NCBI RefSeq assembly: GCF_002940205.1
Contig: NZ_MDSK01000018.1
Coordinates: 31,441-95,440, forward strand
DNA length: 64,000 nt
Direction: 5' to 3'
Source of the DNA: Xanthomonas arboricola pv. guizotiae
Lineage (GTDB): Bacteria > Pseudomonadota > Gammaproteobacteria > Xanthomonadales > Xanthomonadaceae
Below the pieces are notes generated by a model, which was given only the letters and a program-made list of their open reading frames with translations, was not told where the DNA came from and ran no database searches. The position numbers and the translations under genes were made by a program. Below, piece after piece: positions 20,501 through 30,815 of the stretch (position 1 is its first letter; each line of letters begins with the position of its first letter).

Positions 20501-21541
20501 ATGAGCAGGCTGTTTAGAGACGTCGAGGGCGGGACGCTGTTCCCGCACGGAAGCGTGGTCTGCATCGGCGCCTTCGATGGCCTGCACCTGGGGCATCGGG
20601 CATTGGTGCAGCACGCGGTCGCGCGCGCGCGCGCGCTGGGCGTGCCGGCGGTGGCGGTGAGCTTCGAGCCGTTGCCGCGCGAGTTTTTCGCCCCGGCCGC
20701 GCCGCCGCCGCGGTTGACCCTGGCCCGCGCCAAGATCGAAGGGCTGCACGGCTTCGGTGCCGACAGCGTGGGCATGATCCGTTTCGATGGTCGCCTGTCG
20801 GCGATGAGTGCCGAAGACTTCGTACGCCTGGCCCTGGTCGGCCGGCTGTGCGCCAAGGAGGTCTGGATCGGCCCGGAGTTCCGTTTCGGCCATCGACGTG
20901 GCGGTGATATCGGTCTGCTGCGCTCGCTTGGTGCCCAATATGGCTTTGCAGCGGGCGAAATCGCGCCGGTGCATCTGCACGGCGAGCGCATCTCGGCCAC
21001 GCGCATCCGCGAGCTGCTGGGCGCGGGCGAGTTCGCGCACGCCGGGCAATTGCTTGGGCATCCGTATGCCATCGGCGGGCGGGTGGTGCGCGGCAAGCAG
21101 CTTGGCCGCACCCTCGGCTATCCCACCGCCAATCTGCGTTTCCCGCGCACGCCGGCGCTGTCGGGCATTTACGCGACCTGGGTGCATGGCGTGGCCGAGC
21201 GGCCGTGGCCGTCGGTCTCGAGCTTTGGCACGCGCCCGACCGTGGCCGGTGTGGAGCCGCTGCTGGAAGCGCATCTGTTCGATTTCCAGGGCGACCTGTA
21301 TGGCCGGCATATCGAGGTCGAATTCGTCGCCAAGCTGCGCGACGAAGAGAAGTTCGATGGCCTGGAGGCGCTGACGGTGCAGATGCATCGCGATGCCGAG
21401 CAGGCGCGTGCGGTGTTGGACAGGCACGCAGTTTCTGTAACACATGCGAGTCCCTCGCAAGAACCCGAAGATACTGCGAGTCCCTCGCAAGAGCCCGCAC
21501 ATCCATGTGCGGACTTCTCAAGTAATCCAGCGCAACGGTAG
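20501..21541 (+). CDS. ribF: Bifunctional riboflavin kinase/FAD synthetase with a repeat-derived C-terminal tail
   Basis: The 346-residue protein makes FMN and FAD from riboflavin. The N-terminal nucleotidyltransferase has GAFDGLHLGH and the later ISATRIREL. The C-terminal flavokinase has GGRVVRGKQLGRTLGYPTAN. ATG 20501 is preceded by GAGGA at 20496; the open frame reaches 20294. The normal protein ends near residue 312. The last 30 or so residues include a duplicated ASPSQEP motif produced by two 23 bp DNA repeats and a following hairpin, so the tail looks like intergenic repeat DNA captured into the frame. The stop lies 6 bp before ileS. Confidence 0.95.
   Translation: MSRLFRDVEGGTLFPHGSVVCIGAFDGLHLGHRALVQHAVARARALGVPAVAVSFEPLPREFFAPAAPPPRLTLARAKIEGLHGFGADSVGMIRFDGRLSAMSAEDFVRLALVGRLCAKEVWIGPEFRFGHRRGGDIGLLRSLGAQYGFAAGEIAPVHLHGERISATRIRELLGAGEFAHAGQLLGHPYAIGGRVVRGKQLGRTLGYPTANLRFPRTPALSGIYATWVHGVAERPWPSVSSFGTRPTVAGVEPLLEAHLFDFQGDLYGRHIEVEFVAKLRDEEKFDGLEALTVQMHRDAEQARAVLDRHAVSVTHASPSQEPEDTASPSQEPAHPCADFSSNPAQR
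21445..21497. repeat. Two 23 bp repeats inside the 3' end of ribF
   Basis: Copies at 21445-21467 and 21475-21497 differ by one base and share the core GCGAGTCCCTCGC, an imperfect hairpin. The copies are 30 bp apart, so the frame is kept. A separate CCGCACA-TCCA-TGTGCGG hairpin follows at 21495-21512. Confidence 0.85.
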
Positions 21542-21547
21542 AGACCT

Positions 21548-24379
21548 GTGACCCAAGACTACAAAGCCACTCTCCATCTGCCCGCGACGGAATTCCCGAT
21601 GCGCGGCGACCTGCCCAAGCGCGAGCCGGCGATGCTGGACCGCTGGGAGCGCGAGGGGCTGTACGCGCAATTGCGCGCCAATGCGGCGGGGCGCCCGCTA
21701 TTCGTGCTGCACGACGGCCCGCCGTATGCCAATGGCCAGATCCATCTGGGCCATGCGGTCAACAAGATCCTCAAGGACATCATCGTCAAGTCGAAGTACC
21801 TGGCTGGCTTCGATGCGCCCTACATCCCGGGCTGGGATTGCCACGGCCTGCCGATCGAGATCGCAATCGAAAAGAAATACGGCAAGGTCGGGGTCAAGCT
21901 CGATGCGGCCGAATTCCGCCAGAAATGCCGCGAATACGCCACCGAGCAGATCGATCTGCAGCGCCGCGATTTCAAGCGCCTGGGCGTGATCGGCGATTGG
22001 GACAACCCGTACAGGACGCTGGATTTCCGCTTCGAAGCCAACGAGATCCGTGCGTTGGCCAAGGTGGTCGACAATGGTCACCTGACCCGCGGCGTCAAGC
22101 CGGTGCACTGGTGCTTCGACTGCGGTTCGGCGTTGGCCGAGGCCGAGATCGAATACGCCGACAAGGTGTCGCCGACGGTGGATATCGCCTATCCAGCGCG
22201 TGATCCGGCAGCTGTCGCTGCCGCATTCGGCGCCAGCCTGCCGGCGGGCGTGGGCGTGGCGGTGCCGATCTGGACCACCACGCCGTGGACGCTGCCGGCC
22301 TCGCTGGCGGTGAGCCTGGGCGCGGAACTGGACTATGTGCTGGTCGAAGGCCCGGCCGATCGCGGCCAGCCGCGCTGGCTGGTGGTTGCCGAAGCGCTCG
22401 CTGCCAGGGCGCTGGCCCGTTACGGCGTGGACCAAGTCGTGGTGCATGGCCACGCCAAGGGCGCCGCGCTGGAGCAGATGCTGCTGAACCACCCGTTCTA
22501 TGCCGGGCGCGAGATTCCGCTGCTGCTGGGCGACCACGTGTCGGCCGAGGACGGTACCGGCGCGGTGCATACGGCACCGGGCCATGGACAGGAGGACTAC
22601 CAGGTCTCCAGGCAGTACGGCCTGCTGGAGCGTTACGGCGCCGCGCAGATCAACCCGGTCGACGGACGCGGCGTGTACCTGCCGTCCACTCCGCCGCTGG
22701 GCGACACCGTGTTGGCCGGGCTGCATATCTGGAAGGCCAACGACATCATCATCGAGGCGCTGCGCGATACCGGCGTGTTGCTGGCGGCCAGCAAGATGGA
22801 GCACAGCTATCCGCATTGCTGGCGGCACAAGACGCCGATCGCGTTCCGTGCCACGCCGCAGTGGTTCATCTCGATGGAGCAGGCCAACCTGCGCGCCGAT
22901 GCGCTCAAGGCCATCGACAACGTGCACTGGTATCCGTCCTGGGGCCAGGCGCGTATCGCCGGCATGGTCGACGGTCGTCCGGACTGGACCATCTCGCGTC
23001 AACGCACCTGGGGCGTGCCGATCGCCTTGTTCGTGCATCGCGAAACCGGTGAGCCGCACCCGCGCAGCACCGGGTTGCTGCGCCAGGTGGCCGACCGCGT
23101 GGAACTGGGCGGCGTGGACGTGTGGTACACGCTGGACGCGGCCGAACTGCTGGGCGATGAAGCGGCCGATTACGACAAGATCACCGACATCCTGGATGTG
23201 TGGTTCGACTCCGGCGTGACCCACGAGGCGGTGCTGGTGGACCGCGGCCTGCCCAAGCCGGCCGACCTGTACCTGGAAGGCTCCGACCAGCACCGTGGCT
23301 GGTTCCAGTCCTCGCTGCTGACCGGCGTGGCGATGGACGGGGCGGCGCCGTACAAGCAGTGCCTGACCCACGGCTTCACCGTGGACGAGCACGGCCGCAA
23401 GATGTCCAAGTCGCTGGGCAACGGCATCGAGCCGCAGGACATCATGAAGACGCTGGGCGCGGACATCCTGCGCCTGTGGATCGCCTCGGCCGATTACAGC
23501 AACGAGATGTCGCTGTCGCAGGAGATCCTCAAGCGCAATGCCGATGCGTATCGCCGCCTGCGCAATACCGCGCGCTTCCTGCTCGGCAACCTGCATGGCT
23601 TCGACCCGCTGCAGCACCTGGTGGCGCTGGACGACATGGTGCTGCTGGACCGCTGGATCGTGCACCGCGCGCACGAGCTGCAGGAAAAGATCGCTGCCGC
23701 GTATGCGCGCTACGACTTTGCCGAAATCGTGCAGGCGCTGCTGAATTTCTGCAGTGTCGACCTGGGCTCGCTGTATCTGGACGTGACCAAGGACCGCCTG
23801 TACACGATGGCCGAGGAGGCGCGCGGCCGCCGTTCGGCGCAGAGCGCGATGTATCACGTGGCCGAGGCGTTCGTGCGCTGGATCGCGCCGGTGCTGAGCT
23901 TCACCGCCGAGGAGCTGTGGGGCTACCTGCCGGGCAAGCGGGTCGACAACGTGTTGTTCGCCACCTGGTACGACGGCCTGGCGCCGTTGCCGGCCGATGC
24001 CGCGTTGAGCAGTGCCGATGTCGACAGGTTGCTGGCCTTGCGCGAGCAGGTGGCCAAGGTGCTGGAGCCGATGCGTGCCAACGGGGCGATCGGCGCGGCG
24101 CTGGAAGCGGAAATCACCGTGGCCGCCGATGCGCAGACTGCCGCGCGCTGGCAGCCGCTGGCCGGGGAGCTGCGCTTCCTGTTCATCAGTGGCGACGTGA
24201 CCGTGACCGCGGCCAGCACCGACGACATCTTCGTCAGCGCGCAGCCGACCAGCAAGGCCAAGTGCGTGCGTTGCTGGCACCACCAGGCCAGCGTGGGCAG
24301 CGATCCGCGTCACCCGGAACTGTGCAGCCGCTGCGTCAGCAATATCGAAGGCCCCGGCGAGCAGCGTCGCTGGTTCTGA
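21548..24379 (+). CDS. ileS: Isoleucyl-tRNA synthetase
   Basis: The 943-residue class I enzyme charges tRNA-Ile. Visible are the HIGH-type motif [15 protein letters not shown], the editing domain (including [15 protein letters not shown] and [16 protein letters not shown]), the KMSKS loop [14 protein letters not shown] and the C-terminal zinc Cys pairs [10 protein letters not shown]...CSRCVSNI. The start is GTG at 21548, six bases after ribF. Length and domain order are those of bacterial type IleRS. Confidence 0.98.
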   Translation: MTQDYKATLHLPATEFPMRGDLPKREPAMLDRWEREGLYAQLRANAAGRPLFVLHDGPPYANGQIHLGHAVNKILKDIIVKSKYLAGFDAPYIPGWDCHGLPIEIAIEKKYGKVGVKLDAAEFRQKCREYATEQIDLQRRDFKRLGVIGDWDNPYRTLDFRFEANEIRALAKVVDNGHLTRGVKPVHWCFDCGSALAEAEIEYADKVSPTVDIAYPARDPAAVAAAFGASLPAGVGVAVPIWTTTPWTLPASLAVSLGAELDYVLVEGPADRGQPRWLVVAEALAARALARYGVDQVVVHGHAKGAALEQMLLNHPFYAGREIPLLLGDHVSAEDGTGAVHTAPGHGQEDYQVSRQYGLLERYGAAQINPVDGRGVYLPSTPPLGDTVLAGLHIWKANDIIIEALRDTGVLLAASKMEHSYPHCWRHKTPIAFRATPQWFISMEQANLRADALKAIDNVHWYPSWGQARIAGMVDGRPDWTISRQRTWGVPIALFVHRETGEPHPRSTGLLRQVADRVELGGVDVWYTLDAAELLGDEAADYDKITDILDVWFDSGVTHEAVLVDRGLPKPADLYLEGSDQHRGWFQSSLLTGVAMDGAAPYKQCLTHGFTVDEHGRKMSKSLGNGIEPQDIMKTLGADILRLWIASADYSNEMSLSQEILKRNADAYRRLRNTARFLLGNLHGFDPLQHLVALDDMVLLDRWIVHRAHELQEKIAAAYARYDFAEIVQALLNFCSVDLGSLYLDVTKDRLYTMAEEARGRRSAQSAMYHVAEAFVRWIAPVLSFTAEELWGYLPGKRVDNVLFATWYDGLAPLPADAALSSADVDRLLALREQVAKVLEPMRANGAIGAALEAEITVAADAQTAARWQPLAGELRFLFISGDVTVTAASTDDIFVSAQPTSKAKCVRCWHHQASVGSDPRHPELCSRCVSNIEGPGEQRRWF

Positions 24380-24390
24380 TGTCTTGATTG

Positions 24391-24481
24391 CTTCTCCCGC
24401 AAGCGGGAGTCCGCTGCATTACCCCTTCTCCCGCAAGCGGGAGTCCGCTGCATTACCCCTTCTCCCGCAAGCGGGAGAAGG
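24391..24481. repeat. 34 bp tandem repeat with CTCCCGC-AA-GCGGGAG hairpins
   Basis: Two full 34 bp units (24391, 24425) and a partial third (24459-24481) fill the ileS-lspA gap. Each unit opens with the perfect hairpin CTCCCGCAAGCGGGAG; the rest of the unit includes CCGCTGCATTACC. The third copy ends in GAAGG, giving a longer hairpin. Confidence 0.9.
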
Positions 24482-24592
24482 TGGCGCGCAGCGCCGGATG
24501 AGGGCCGCGATGGCGCGTCCGGCGCTGCTGACCGATTTGCCCGTCGGGCAGCTTCTTCCGAACCCGGGAGTAGCAACAGCTAAGGTGATTCC

Positions 24593-25111
24593 ATGACCGC
24601 AAGACCCAAACCCTCCGCCCTGATCTGGCTGCTGCTGTCGGCACTCGTGGTCGGGCTGGACCAGTGGAGCAAGGCCTGGGTGCTGTCCAGCCTGCCCGAA
24701 TACACTCCGGTGCCGGTGATCGACGGCTTCTGGAACTGGTACCGCACCTACAACACCGGCGCGGCCTTCAGCTTCCTGAGCGATGCCGGCGGCTGGCAGC
24801 TGTGGTTCTTCACCGCGCTGGCGGTGGGCATCAGCGGCCTGCTGGCGTTCTGGCTGTCGCGCACCGCGCGCGGGCAGTGGCGCAGCGCGCTGCCGTATGC
24901 GCTGGTGATCGGCGGGGCGATCGGCAACGTGATCGACCGCCTGATGCACGGCCACGTGGTCGATTTCATCCAGTGGTACATCGGCACCCATACCTGGCCG
25001 TCGTTCAACATCGCCGACTCGGCGATCGTGGGCGGCGCCATCGGGATTGCGGTCTTCGGTCTGTTCGACACGGCCGGCAAGCAGACATCGGAAACCGGGA
25101 ATCGACGCTGA
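24593..25111 (+). CDS. lspA: Lipoprotein signal peptidase (signal peptidase II)
   Basis: The 172-residue inner-membrane aspartyl protease cleaves prolipoproteins after lipidation. It has four membrane helices and the conserved segments [35 protein letters not shown] and [11 protein letters not shown]; the two catalytic Asp residues are in GNVIDR and FNIADS. It is followed 64 bp later by ispH, an arrangement common with ileS in gammaproteobacteria. Confidence 0.97.
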   Translation: MTARPKPSALIWLLLSALVVGLDQWSKAWVLSSLPEYTPVPVIDGFWNWYRTYNTGAAFSFLSDAGGWQLWFFTALAVGISGLLAFWLSRTARGQWRSALPYALVIGGAIGNVIDRLMHGHVVDFIQWYIGTHTWPSFNIADSAIVGGAIGIAVFGLFDTAGKQTSETGNRR

Positions 25112-25175
25112 AGTCGCGGCGCACCGGCGCCGCCCGGTCCCATCCTCCAGTCCCCATTCCCGTAGAATGCCCGCC

Positions 25176-26126
25176 ATGGATGTCCTGCTCGCCAATCCCC
25201 GTGGTTTCTGTGCCGGTGTCGACCGCGCGATCGAGATCGTCAAGCGTGCGATCGAAACGCTGGGCGCGCCGATCTATGTGCGCCATGAAGTGGTACACAA
25301 CCGTTTCGTGGTCGACGACCTCAAGCAGCGCGGTGCGGTCTTCGTCGAGGAACTGGACGAGGTGCCCGACAACGCCACGGTGATCTTCAGCGCACACGGC
25401 GTCTCGCAGGCGGTGCGTCAGGAAGCCGAGCGCCGCGGGCTCAAGGTGTTCGACGCGACCTGCCCGCTGGTGACCAAGGTGCATTTCGAGGTGGCGCGGC
25501 ATTGCCGGGCCGGCCGCGACGTGGTGCTGATCGGCCACGCCGGGCATCCGGAAGTGGAAGGCACGATGGGGCAGTGGAGCCGCGAACGCGGCCCGGGCAC
25601 GATCTATCTGGTCGAGGATATCGAACAGGTCGCCACGCTGCAGATCCGCCAGCCGGAGAACCTTGCCTACACCACCCAGACCACGCTGTCGGTGGACGAC
25701 ACCATGGGCATCATCGAGGCCCTGCGTGCGCGCTACCCGGCGATGCAGGGGCCGCGCCACGACGACATCTGCTACGCCACCCAGAACCGCCAGGACGCGG
25801 TGCGCGATCTGGCGCGCCAATGCGATCTGGTGCTGGTGGTCGGCTCGCCCAACAGCTCCAATTCCAATCGCCTCAGCGAGCTGGCCCGGCGCGACGGGGT
25901 GGAGTCCTACCTGATCGACAACGCCGGCGAGATCGATCCGGCCTGGATCGTCGGCAAGCAGCATATCGGTTTGACTGCCGGCGCTTCCGCGCCGCAGGTG
26001 CTGGTCGATGGCGTGCTGGCGCGGTTGCGCGAGCTGGGCGCCGAGGGTGTGTCCGAGCTGGAAGGCGAGCCGGAATCGATGGTATTCGCGCTGCCCAAGG
26101 AACTGCGGTTGCGTCTGGTCAGCTGA
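25176..26126 (+). CDS. ispH: 4-hydroxy-3-methylbut-2-enyl diphosphate reductase
   Basis: The 316-residue iron-sulfur enzyme performs the last step of the MEP isoprenoid pathway, giving IPP and DMAPP. The three cluster Cys are in [24 protein letters not shown] and [10 protein letters not shown]. The substrate-binding motifs [26 protein letters not shown] and [10 protein letters not shown] are all present. ATG 25176 matches the family start ([15 protein letters not shown]); the frame is open upstream to 25047 inside lspA. Confidence 0.97.
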   Translation: MDVLLANPRGFCAGVDRAIEIVKRAIETLGAPIYVRHEVVHNRFVVDDLKQRGAVFVEELDEVPDNATVIFSAHGVSQAVRQEAERRGLKVFDATCPLVTKVHFEVARHCRAGRDVVLIGHAGHPEVEGTMGQWSRERGPGTIYLVEDIEQVATLQIRQPENLAYTTQTTLSVDDTMGIIEALRARYPAMQGPRHDDICYATQNRQDAVRDLARQCDLVLVVGSPNSSNSNRLSELARRDGVESYLIDNAGEIDPAWIVGKQHIGLTAGASAPQVLVDGVLARLRELGAEGVSELEGEPESMVFALPKELRLRLVS

Positions 26127-26266
26127 CAGCGGGTGCTCCAGGCTGGCTGAGCCAGCGTCGAGTGCATGCGGCAAGTCCGGGCGTTTTGCAGTTGCAGGTG
26201 GCCATGGTTCGAAGGCCACAGCCCTGGGCTCGGGGCCGGGATGCATAGTCCGCCGCCTGGTGGCGA

Positions 26267-26296
26267 TTGACCGGGCACCGGCTCCGCTCCTACAAT
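26267..26296 (+). promoter_or_regulatory. Sigma-70 promoter of tRNA-Thr
   Basis: TTGACC, 18 nt, TACAAT; the predicted start of transcription is only a few bases before the tRNA 5' end. The hexamers and spacer length are identical to the rplU promoter. Confidence 0.75.
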
Positions 26297-26305
26297 TCAC
26301 GGCTC

Positions 26306-26381
26306 GCCGGAATAGCTCAGTTGGTAGAGCGGCGCATTCGTAATGCGTAGGTCGTAGGTTCGATTCCTATTTCCGGCACCA
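26306..26381 (+). tRNA. tRNA-Thr (anticodon CGT)
   Basis: A 76 nt cloverleaf with encoded CCA. The acceptor stem GCCGGAA pairs with TTCCGGC, the D arm is GCTC...GAGC, and the anticodon arm is GCGCA-TTCGTAA-TGCGT with anticodon CGT, which reads ACG (Thr). The T arm has GTAGG-TTCGATT-CCTAT, with the first pair being G-T. Confidence 0.95.
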
Positions 26382-26529
26382 TCGCTTCAGCACTGGGTCG
26401 ACCATTGGTCGGCCCATTGCGTTTTGGGCCGATGCACGGGTTTCCCCGCGCTGCGCCGCCATGCACGCCGCACATCACGCAGGCCGCAATCGATGGCCGC
26501 AACCGCATCTTTGCCGCCCCGCGCAGCGC

Positions 26530-26572
26530 TGCGACAACATGTCGCACAGGTTTGCGCGGATTAATTGCGACA
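26530..26572. promoter_or_regulatory. Putative redox response-regulator site upstream of cyoA
   Basis: A perfect inverted repeat TGCGACA-ACA-TGTCGCA (26530-26546) is followed by a third half-site TTGCGACA (26565-26572). It fits the GCGNC-N5-GNCGC pattern described for RegA/PrrA/RoxR-type regulators, which control terminal oxidases. It lies about 190 bp before the cyoA start. The rest of the 357 bp gap between the tRNA and cyoA shows nothing else I can name. Confidence 0.5.
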
Positions 26573-26738
26573 GATCATTGCCGATGGGTTTCGTGCAGGT
26601 GCAGCAAAGTCTAAAATCAGGGAGCTAACTCGTGTCTTCGGTCTGCGTGGCTGCCTTCCCCCGGGAAGCGCACCGTCAGGACGCGTCCACATGGATACGA
26701 CGTACGAGGCTGGCGTTCCTTCGCACTTGGATCGACCG

Positions 26739-27674
26739 ATGATTCCGTTGAAACATCTCGGGCGTGTACTTCGTCCAGGCCTGATGCTGCCGTTCCTGCT
26801 GTTGGCAGGCTGCAACTCGGCCATTCTCAATCCGAAAGGCCAGATCGGCCACGACGAGAAGCAGCTGCTGATCACCTCGGTGGTGCTGATGCTGATCGTG
26901 GTCATCCCGGTGATCGTGATGACGATTGCGTTCGCGTGGAAGTATCGCGCGTCCAACACGAAGGCGCGCTACGAGCCGGACTGGTCGCACTCCACCGCCA
27001 TCGAAGTGGTGGTGTGGTCGATCCCCTGCGTGATCATCCTGGTGCTGGCGGTGCTGACCTGGCGCTCCTCGCACGCGCTGGACCCGTACCGGCCGCTGGA
27101 TTCGGACGTCAAGCCGATCACCATCGAGGCGGTGTCGCTGGACTGGAAGTGGATGTTCATCTACCCGGACCAGAACATCGCCACGGTCAACGAGATCGCG
27201 TTCCCGGTGCATACGCCGCTGAACTTCAAGATCACCTCCGATACGGTGATGAACTCGTTCTTCATCCCGCACCTGGGCACGATGATCTATGCGATGGCCG
27301 GCATGGAAACCAAGCTGCACCTGGTGGCCAACGAGCCGGGCGAATACTTCGGCCTGTCGACCAACTACAGCGGTCACGGCTTCTCGAAGATGAGCTTCAA
27401 GGCGCATGCGCTCGATCAGGCCGGCTTTGATGCGTGGGTGGCCAAGGTCAAGGCATCGCCGACCGCGTTGAACGCCGCCGAGTATCAGGTGCTGGCCGCC
27501 AACCGCAACGACAAGGAACAGTATCCGGTCACCTACTACTCGTCGGTGCAGGACGGCATGTTCCGCTCGCTCGTCGACAAATACATGAATGGTCCGGGCC
27601 ATGACAAAGGCCATGGCGACCATCAGGCAGCGGCTGCAGAGCCGGTTGCCATGTGCACTTCTGGAGACAAGTGA
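26739..27674 (+). CDS. cyoA: Cytochrome bo3 ubiquinol oxidase subunit II
   Basis: The 311-residue lipoprotein subunit of the quinol oxidase has a signal peptide ending LLLAGC (Cys25), two membrane helices (about residues 45-70 and 90-112), and a periplasmic cupredoxin domain. The domain lacks the CuA ligands of cytochrome c oxidases, as expected for a quinol oxidase. Typical sequences are [32 protein letters not shown] and [21 protein letters not shown] chose ATG 26739 because it gives a clean lipoprotein signal; ATG 26691 in the same frame is possible. The His/Gly-rich C-terminus is short. First gene of cyoABCD. Confidence 0.95.
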   Translation: MIPLKHLGRVLRPGLMLPFLLLAGCNSAILNPKGQIGHDEKQLLITSVVLMLIVVIPVIVMTIAFAWKYRASNTKARYEPDWSHSTAIEVVVWSIPCVIILVLAVLTWRSSHALDPYRPLDSDVKPITIEAVSLDWKWMFIYPDQNIATVNEIAFPVHTPLNFKITSDTVMNSFFIPHLGTMIYAMAGMETKLHLVANEPGEYFGLSTNYSGHGFSKMSFKAHALDQAGFDAWVAKVKASPTALNAAEYQVLAANRNDKEQYPVTYYSSVQDGMFRSLVDKYMNGPGHDKGHGDHQAAAAEPVAMCTSGDK

Positions 27675-29674
27675 TGCTAGGCAAACTTACGATCGAGGCG
27701 GTTCCGTACCACGAGCCGATCATCATGGTCGCACTCGGTGGCGCCGGTCTGCTCGGCCTGCTCATCGCGGGCGCCATCACCAAGTACAAGCTGTGGGGCT
27801 ACCTGTGGAACGAGTGGTTCACCTCGGTGGATCACAAGCGCATCGGTGTGATGTACATCATCGTGGCGCTGGTCATGCTGCTGCGCGGCTTTGCCGACGC
27901 GGCGATGATGCGCACCCAGCAGGCGTTGGCCGGTAACGGTGGCGAAGGTGTGCTGCCGCCGCATCACTACGACCAGATCTTCACCGCGCACGGCGTGATC
28001 ATGATCTTCTTCATGGCCATGCCGTTCATGACCGGCCTGTTGAACCTGATCGTGCCGCTGCAGATCGGCGCACGCGACGTGGCGTTCCCCTTCCTGAACT
28101 CGCTGAGCTTCTGGCTGTTCGTGGCCGGTGCGGCGCTGATCAACATCTCGCTGGGTGTCGGCGAATTCGCGCAGACCGGTTGGCTGGCGTATCCGCCGTT
28201 GTCGGGGCTGGAATACAGTCCGGGGGTCGGTGTCGACTACTACATCTGGGCGTTGCAGGTGTCCGGGTTGGGCACGCTGCTGACCGGCATCAACTTCTTC
28301 GTGACGATCATGCGGATGCGCGCGCCGGGCATGACCCTGATGCGCATGCCGATCTTCACCTGGACCGCGCTGATCACCAACATCCTGATCATCGCGGCGT
28401 TCCCGATCCTGACCGTGGCGCTGGCGCTGCTGGGTGCCGACCGTTACCTGGGCACGCACTTCTTCACCAACGACGGTGGCGGCAACGCCATGATGTACGT
28501 CAACCTGATCTGGATCTGGGGTCACCCGGAAGTCTACATCCTGATCCTGCCGGCGTTCGGCATCTTCTCCGAGTTGATTGCGACCTACAGCCGCAAGCGC
28601 CTGTTCGGCTACACCTCGATGGTCTACGCCACCTCGTGCATCGGCGTGCTGTCGTTCGTGGTGTGGTTGCACCACTTCTTCACCATGGGCTCGGGTGCCA
28701 ACGTCAACGCCTTCTTCGGCATCACGACGATGATCATCTCGATTCCGACCGGCGTGAAGATCTTCAACTGGCTGTTCACCATGTTCCGCGGTCGCGTGCA
28801 CATGACATCGCCGGTGCTGTGGACGATCGGCTTCATCATCACCTTCACCATCGGCGGCATGACCGGCGTGATGCTGGCGATTCCGGCGGTGGACTTCGTG
28901 CTGCACAACAGCCTGTTCCTGATCGCGCACTTCCATAACGTGATCATCGGCGGCGTGGTGTTCGGTTACCTGGCGGGTCTGACCTACTGGTTCCCGAAGG
29001 CGTTCGGCTTCAAGCTCAACGAGAAGATCGGCAAGGCATCGTTCTGGTGCTGGATCATCGGCTTCTTCGTGGCCTTCATGCCGCTGTACGTGCTCGGCTT
29101 CATGGGCATGACCCGTCGCATGAACACCTACAACCATCCCGAGTGGGCGCCATGGCTGTACGTCGCTGCGGTGGGTGCTGCGATCATCGGCCTGGGTATC
29201 TTCCTGAACCTGGTGCAGATCGGTTACAGCGTGTGGAAGCGCAAGGAGCACATGGACTACACGGGCGATCCGTGGGATGGCCGGACGCTGGAGTGGGCAA
29301 CCTCTTCGCCGCCGCCGTTCTACAACTTCGCCGTGCTGCCGCACATCGACGACCGTGACCAGTTCTGGGCCGACAAGCAGAACGGCAAGGGCTGGCTGCG
29401 TCCTTCCAAGTACGAAGCGATCCACATGCCGCGTAACACCGGCGCAGGCGTCTACATCGGTGCCTTCAGTGTGCTGCTGGGCTTCGGTCTGATCTGGCAC
29501 ATCTGGTGGCTGGCCATCATCGGCCTGGTGGGCATGATCGGCAGCTTCATCGCACGTACGTTCGATGACGACATCGATTACTGGGTGCCGGCCGACGAAG
29601 TGGAGCGCATCGAAAACGCACGTTTCGCCCTGCTCGAACAGCAACAGGCGGCGCAGGCCGCGAAGGTGGTATGA
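27674..29674 (+). CDS. cyoB: Cytochrome bo3 ubiquinol oxidase subunit I
   Basis: The 666-residue catalytic subunit carries haem b, haem o3 and CuB and pumps protons. It has about 15 membrane helices and the ligand motifs [19 protein letters not shown] (low-spin haem His), [19 protein letters not shown] (CuB His and cross-linked Tyr), [10 protein letters not shown] (CuB His pair) and [11 protein letters not shown] (haem His pair). Its ATG overlaps the cyoA stop (TGATG). The length equals that of E. coli CyoB (663). Confidence 0.98.
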   Translation: MLGKLTIEAVPYHEPIIMVALGGAGLLGLLIAGAITKYKLWGYLWNEWFTSVDHKRIGVMYIIVALVMLLRGFADAAMMRTQQALAGNGGEGVLPPHHYDQIFTAHGVIMIFFMAMPFMTGLLNLIVPLQIGARDVAFPFLNSLSFWLFVAGAALINISLGVGEFAQTGWLAYPPLSGLEYSPGVGVDYYIWALQVSGLGTLLTGINFFVTIMRMRAPGMTLMRMPIFTWTALITNILIIAAFPILTVALALLGADRYLGTHFFTNDGGGNAMMYVNLIWIWGHPEVYILILPAFGIFSELIATYSRKRLFGYTSMVYATSCIGVLSFVVWLHHFFTMGSGANVNAFFGITTMIISIPTGVKIFNWLFTMFRGRVHMTSPVLWTIGFIITFTIGGMTGVMLAIPAVDFVLHNSLFLIAHFHNVIIGGVVFGYLAGLTYWFPKAFGFKLNEKIGKASFWCWIIGFFVAFMPLYVLGFMGMTRRMNTYNHPEWAPWLYVAAVGAAIIGLGIFLNLVQIGYSVWKRKEHMDYTGDPWDGRTLEWATSSPPPFYNFAVLPHIDDRDQFWADKQNGKGWLRPSKYEAIHMPRNTGAGVYIGAFSVLLGFGLIWHIWWLAIIGLVGMIGSFIARTFDDDIDYWVPADEVERIENARFALLEQQQAAQAAKVV

Positions 29675-30300
29675 CCATGGCTTCCTCGACCACGCTTGAC
29701 CACGCCGCCCACGCGGGCGGCCATGACGACCACGAACACCACGACGCCGGTGGCAACACCGTCTTCGGGTTCTGGGTCTATCTGATGAGCGACTGCCTGC
29801 TGTTCGCCGGTTTGTTCGCCACCTATGCGGTGCTCTCCGGCGCCACGGTGGACGGGCCGACCGCCAAGGAGCTGTTCGACCTGAAGTTCGTGCTTGTGGA
29901 AACCTTCCTGCTGTTGTTCAGCAGCCTGAGCTTCGGCTTCGCGATGATTGCCGCGCACAAGCGCAAGATGGGCGGCCTGTATGGCTGGCTGGCCGTCACC
30001 GCGCTGCTGGGTATCGGCTTCCTGTGCATGGAAGTGTGGGAGTTCAACCACCTGATCCATGAAGGGGCGGGCCCGGGGCGCAGCGCGTTCCTGTCGGCGT
30101 TCTTCACCCTGGTGGGCACGCACGGTCTGCACGTGGCCTCCGGCCTGCTGTGGATGGCGGTGCTGGTGATCCAGATCTCCAAGAACGGCCTGACCGCGCG
30201 CAACAGCACGCGTCTTGCCTGCCTGAGCCTGTTCTGGCATTTCCTGGACATCATCTGGATCGGTGTGTTCACCGTCGTCTACCTGCTGGGAGCGCTGTAA
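29671..30300 (+). CDS. cyoC: Cytochrome bo3 ubiquinol oxidase subunit III
   Basis: The 209-residue membrane protein has five predicted helices and a His-rich N-terminus ([18 protein letters not shown]). [20 protein letters not shown] is the typical first helix of this family. Its ATG overlaps the cyoB stop by 4 nt (ATGA). Confidence 0.96.
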   Translation: MTMASSTTLDHAAHAGGHDDHEHHDAGGNTVFGFWVYLMSDCLLFAGLFATYAVLSGATVDGPTAKELFDLKFVLVETFLLLFSSLSFGFAMIAAHKRKMGGLYGWLAVTALLGIGFLCMEVWEFNHLIHEGAGPGRSAFLSAFFTLVGTHGLHVASGLLWMAVLVIQISKNGLTARNSTRLACLSLFWHFLDIIWIGVFTVVYLLGAL

Positions 30301-30635
30301 TGGCCAATCACCACGCGCATGAAACCGCTGCCGATGCACATGCCGGCGGCCTGAAGTCCTACCTGATCGGCTTTGTGATGGCCGTGATCCTCACCGTCAT
30401 CCCGTTTGCGATGGTGATGAGCGGGGCATTCTCCAAGGGCGTCACCGTCATCGTGATCTCGCTGATGGCGGCGGTGCAGATGCTGGTGCACATGGTGTAC
30501 TTCCTGCACATGGATCGCTCGCCCGAGCAGCGCTCCAATGTGCAGGTGGGCCTGTTCTCGCTGCTGATCATCGGCATCGTGATCGTCGGCTCGCTGTGGG
30601 TGCTGCACAACATGAACGTCAACATGATGCATTGA
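30300..30635 (+). CDS. cyoD: Cytochrome bo3 ubiquinol oxidase subunit IV
   Basis: The 111-residue protein has three membrane helices and the family sequence MAAVQMLVHMVYFLHMD, with a His-rich N-terminus and an NMNVNMMH end. ATG 30300 uses the last base of the cyoC stop. CyoD assists assembly of the CuB centre. No cyoE (haem O synthase) follows; a terminator ends the operon, so CyoE must be encoded elsewhere. Confidence 0.95.
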   Translation: MANHHAHETAADAHAGGLKSYLIGFVMAVILTVIPFAMVMSGAFSKGVTVIVISLMAAVQMLVHMVYFLHMDRSPEQRSNVQVGLFSLLIIGIVIVGSLWVLHNMNVNMMH

Positions 30636-30683
30636 GACGGCGCTGTGCCGGATCACGGCACGCCGGATCCCAGCATGCTGGAC

Positions 30684-30715
30684 AAAAAGCCGCCGGGTCA
30701 CCGGCGGCTTTTTTG
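30684..30715 (+). terminator. Rho-independent terminator of cyoABCD
   Basis: AAGCCGCCGG pairs with CCGGCGGCTT around a 3 nt loop, with A residues before and TTTTTT after. Confidence 0.9.
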
Positions 30716-30815
30716 TGTGCGAATCGCTGCGCAGCATGACCTATGGCATACGGGGAAGCGCGGGCAGGCGCTTAGCATCGTGGGCTTGCCTGTTCCAGGT
30801 CCCTGCGGAGTTGCG

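Noticed and set aside
21698..24313. 871-codon open frame on the minus strand
   Set aside because: It lies exactly antisense to ileS. Its translation is rich in Arg, His, Gln and Ala with no domain, as expected from the reverse of a GC-rich gene.
24391..24481. CRISPR-like appearance of the 34 bp tandem repeat
   Set aside because: Copies are adjacent, with no unique spacers, and no cas genes are nearby.
27677..29644. 655-codon open frame on the minus strand
   Set aside because: Antisense to cyoB, full of His/Arg/Asp from reversed membrane-protein codons; no domain or start signal.
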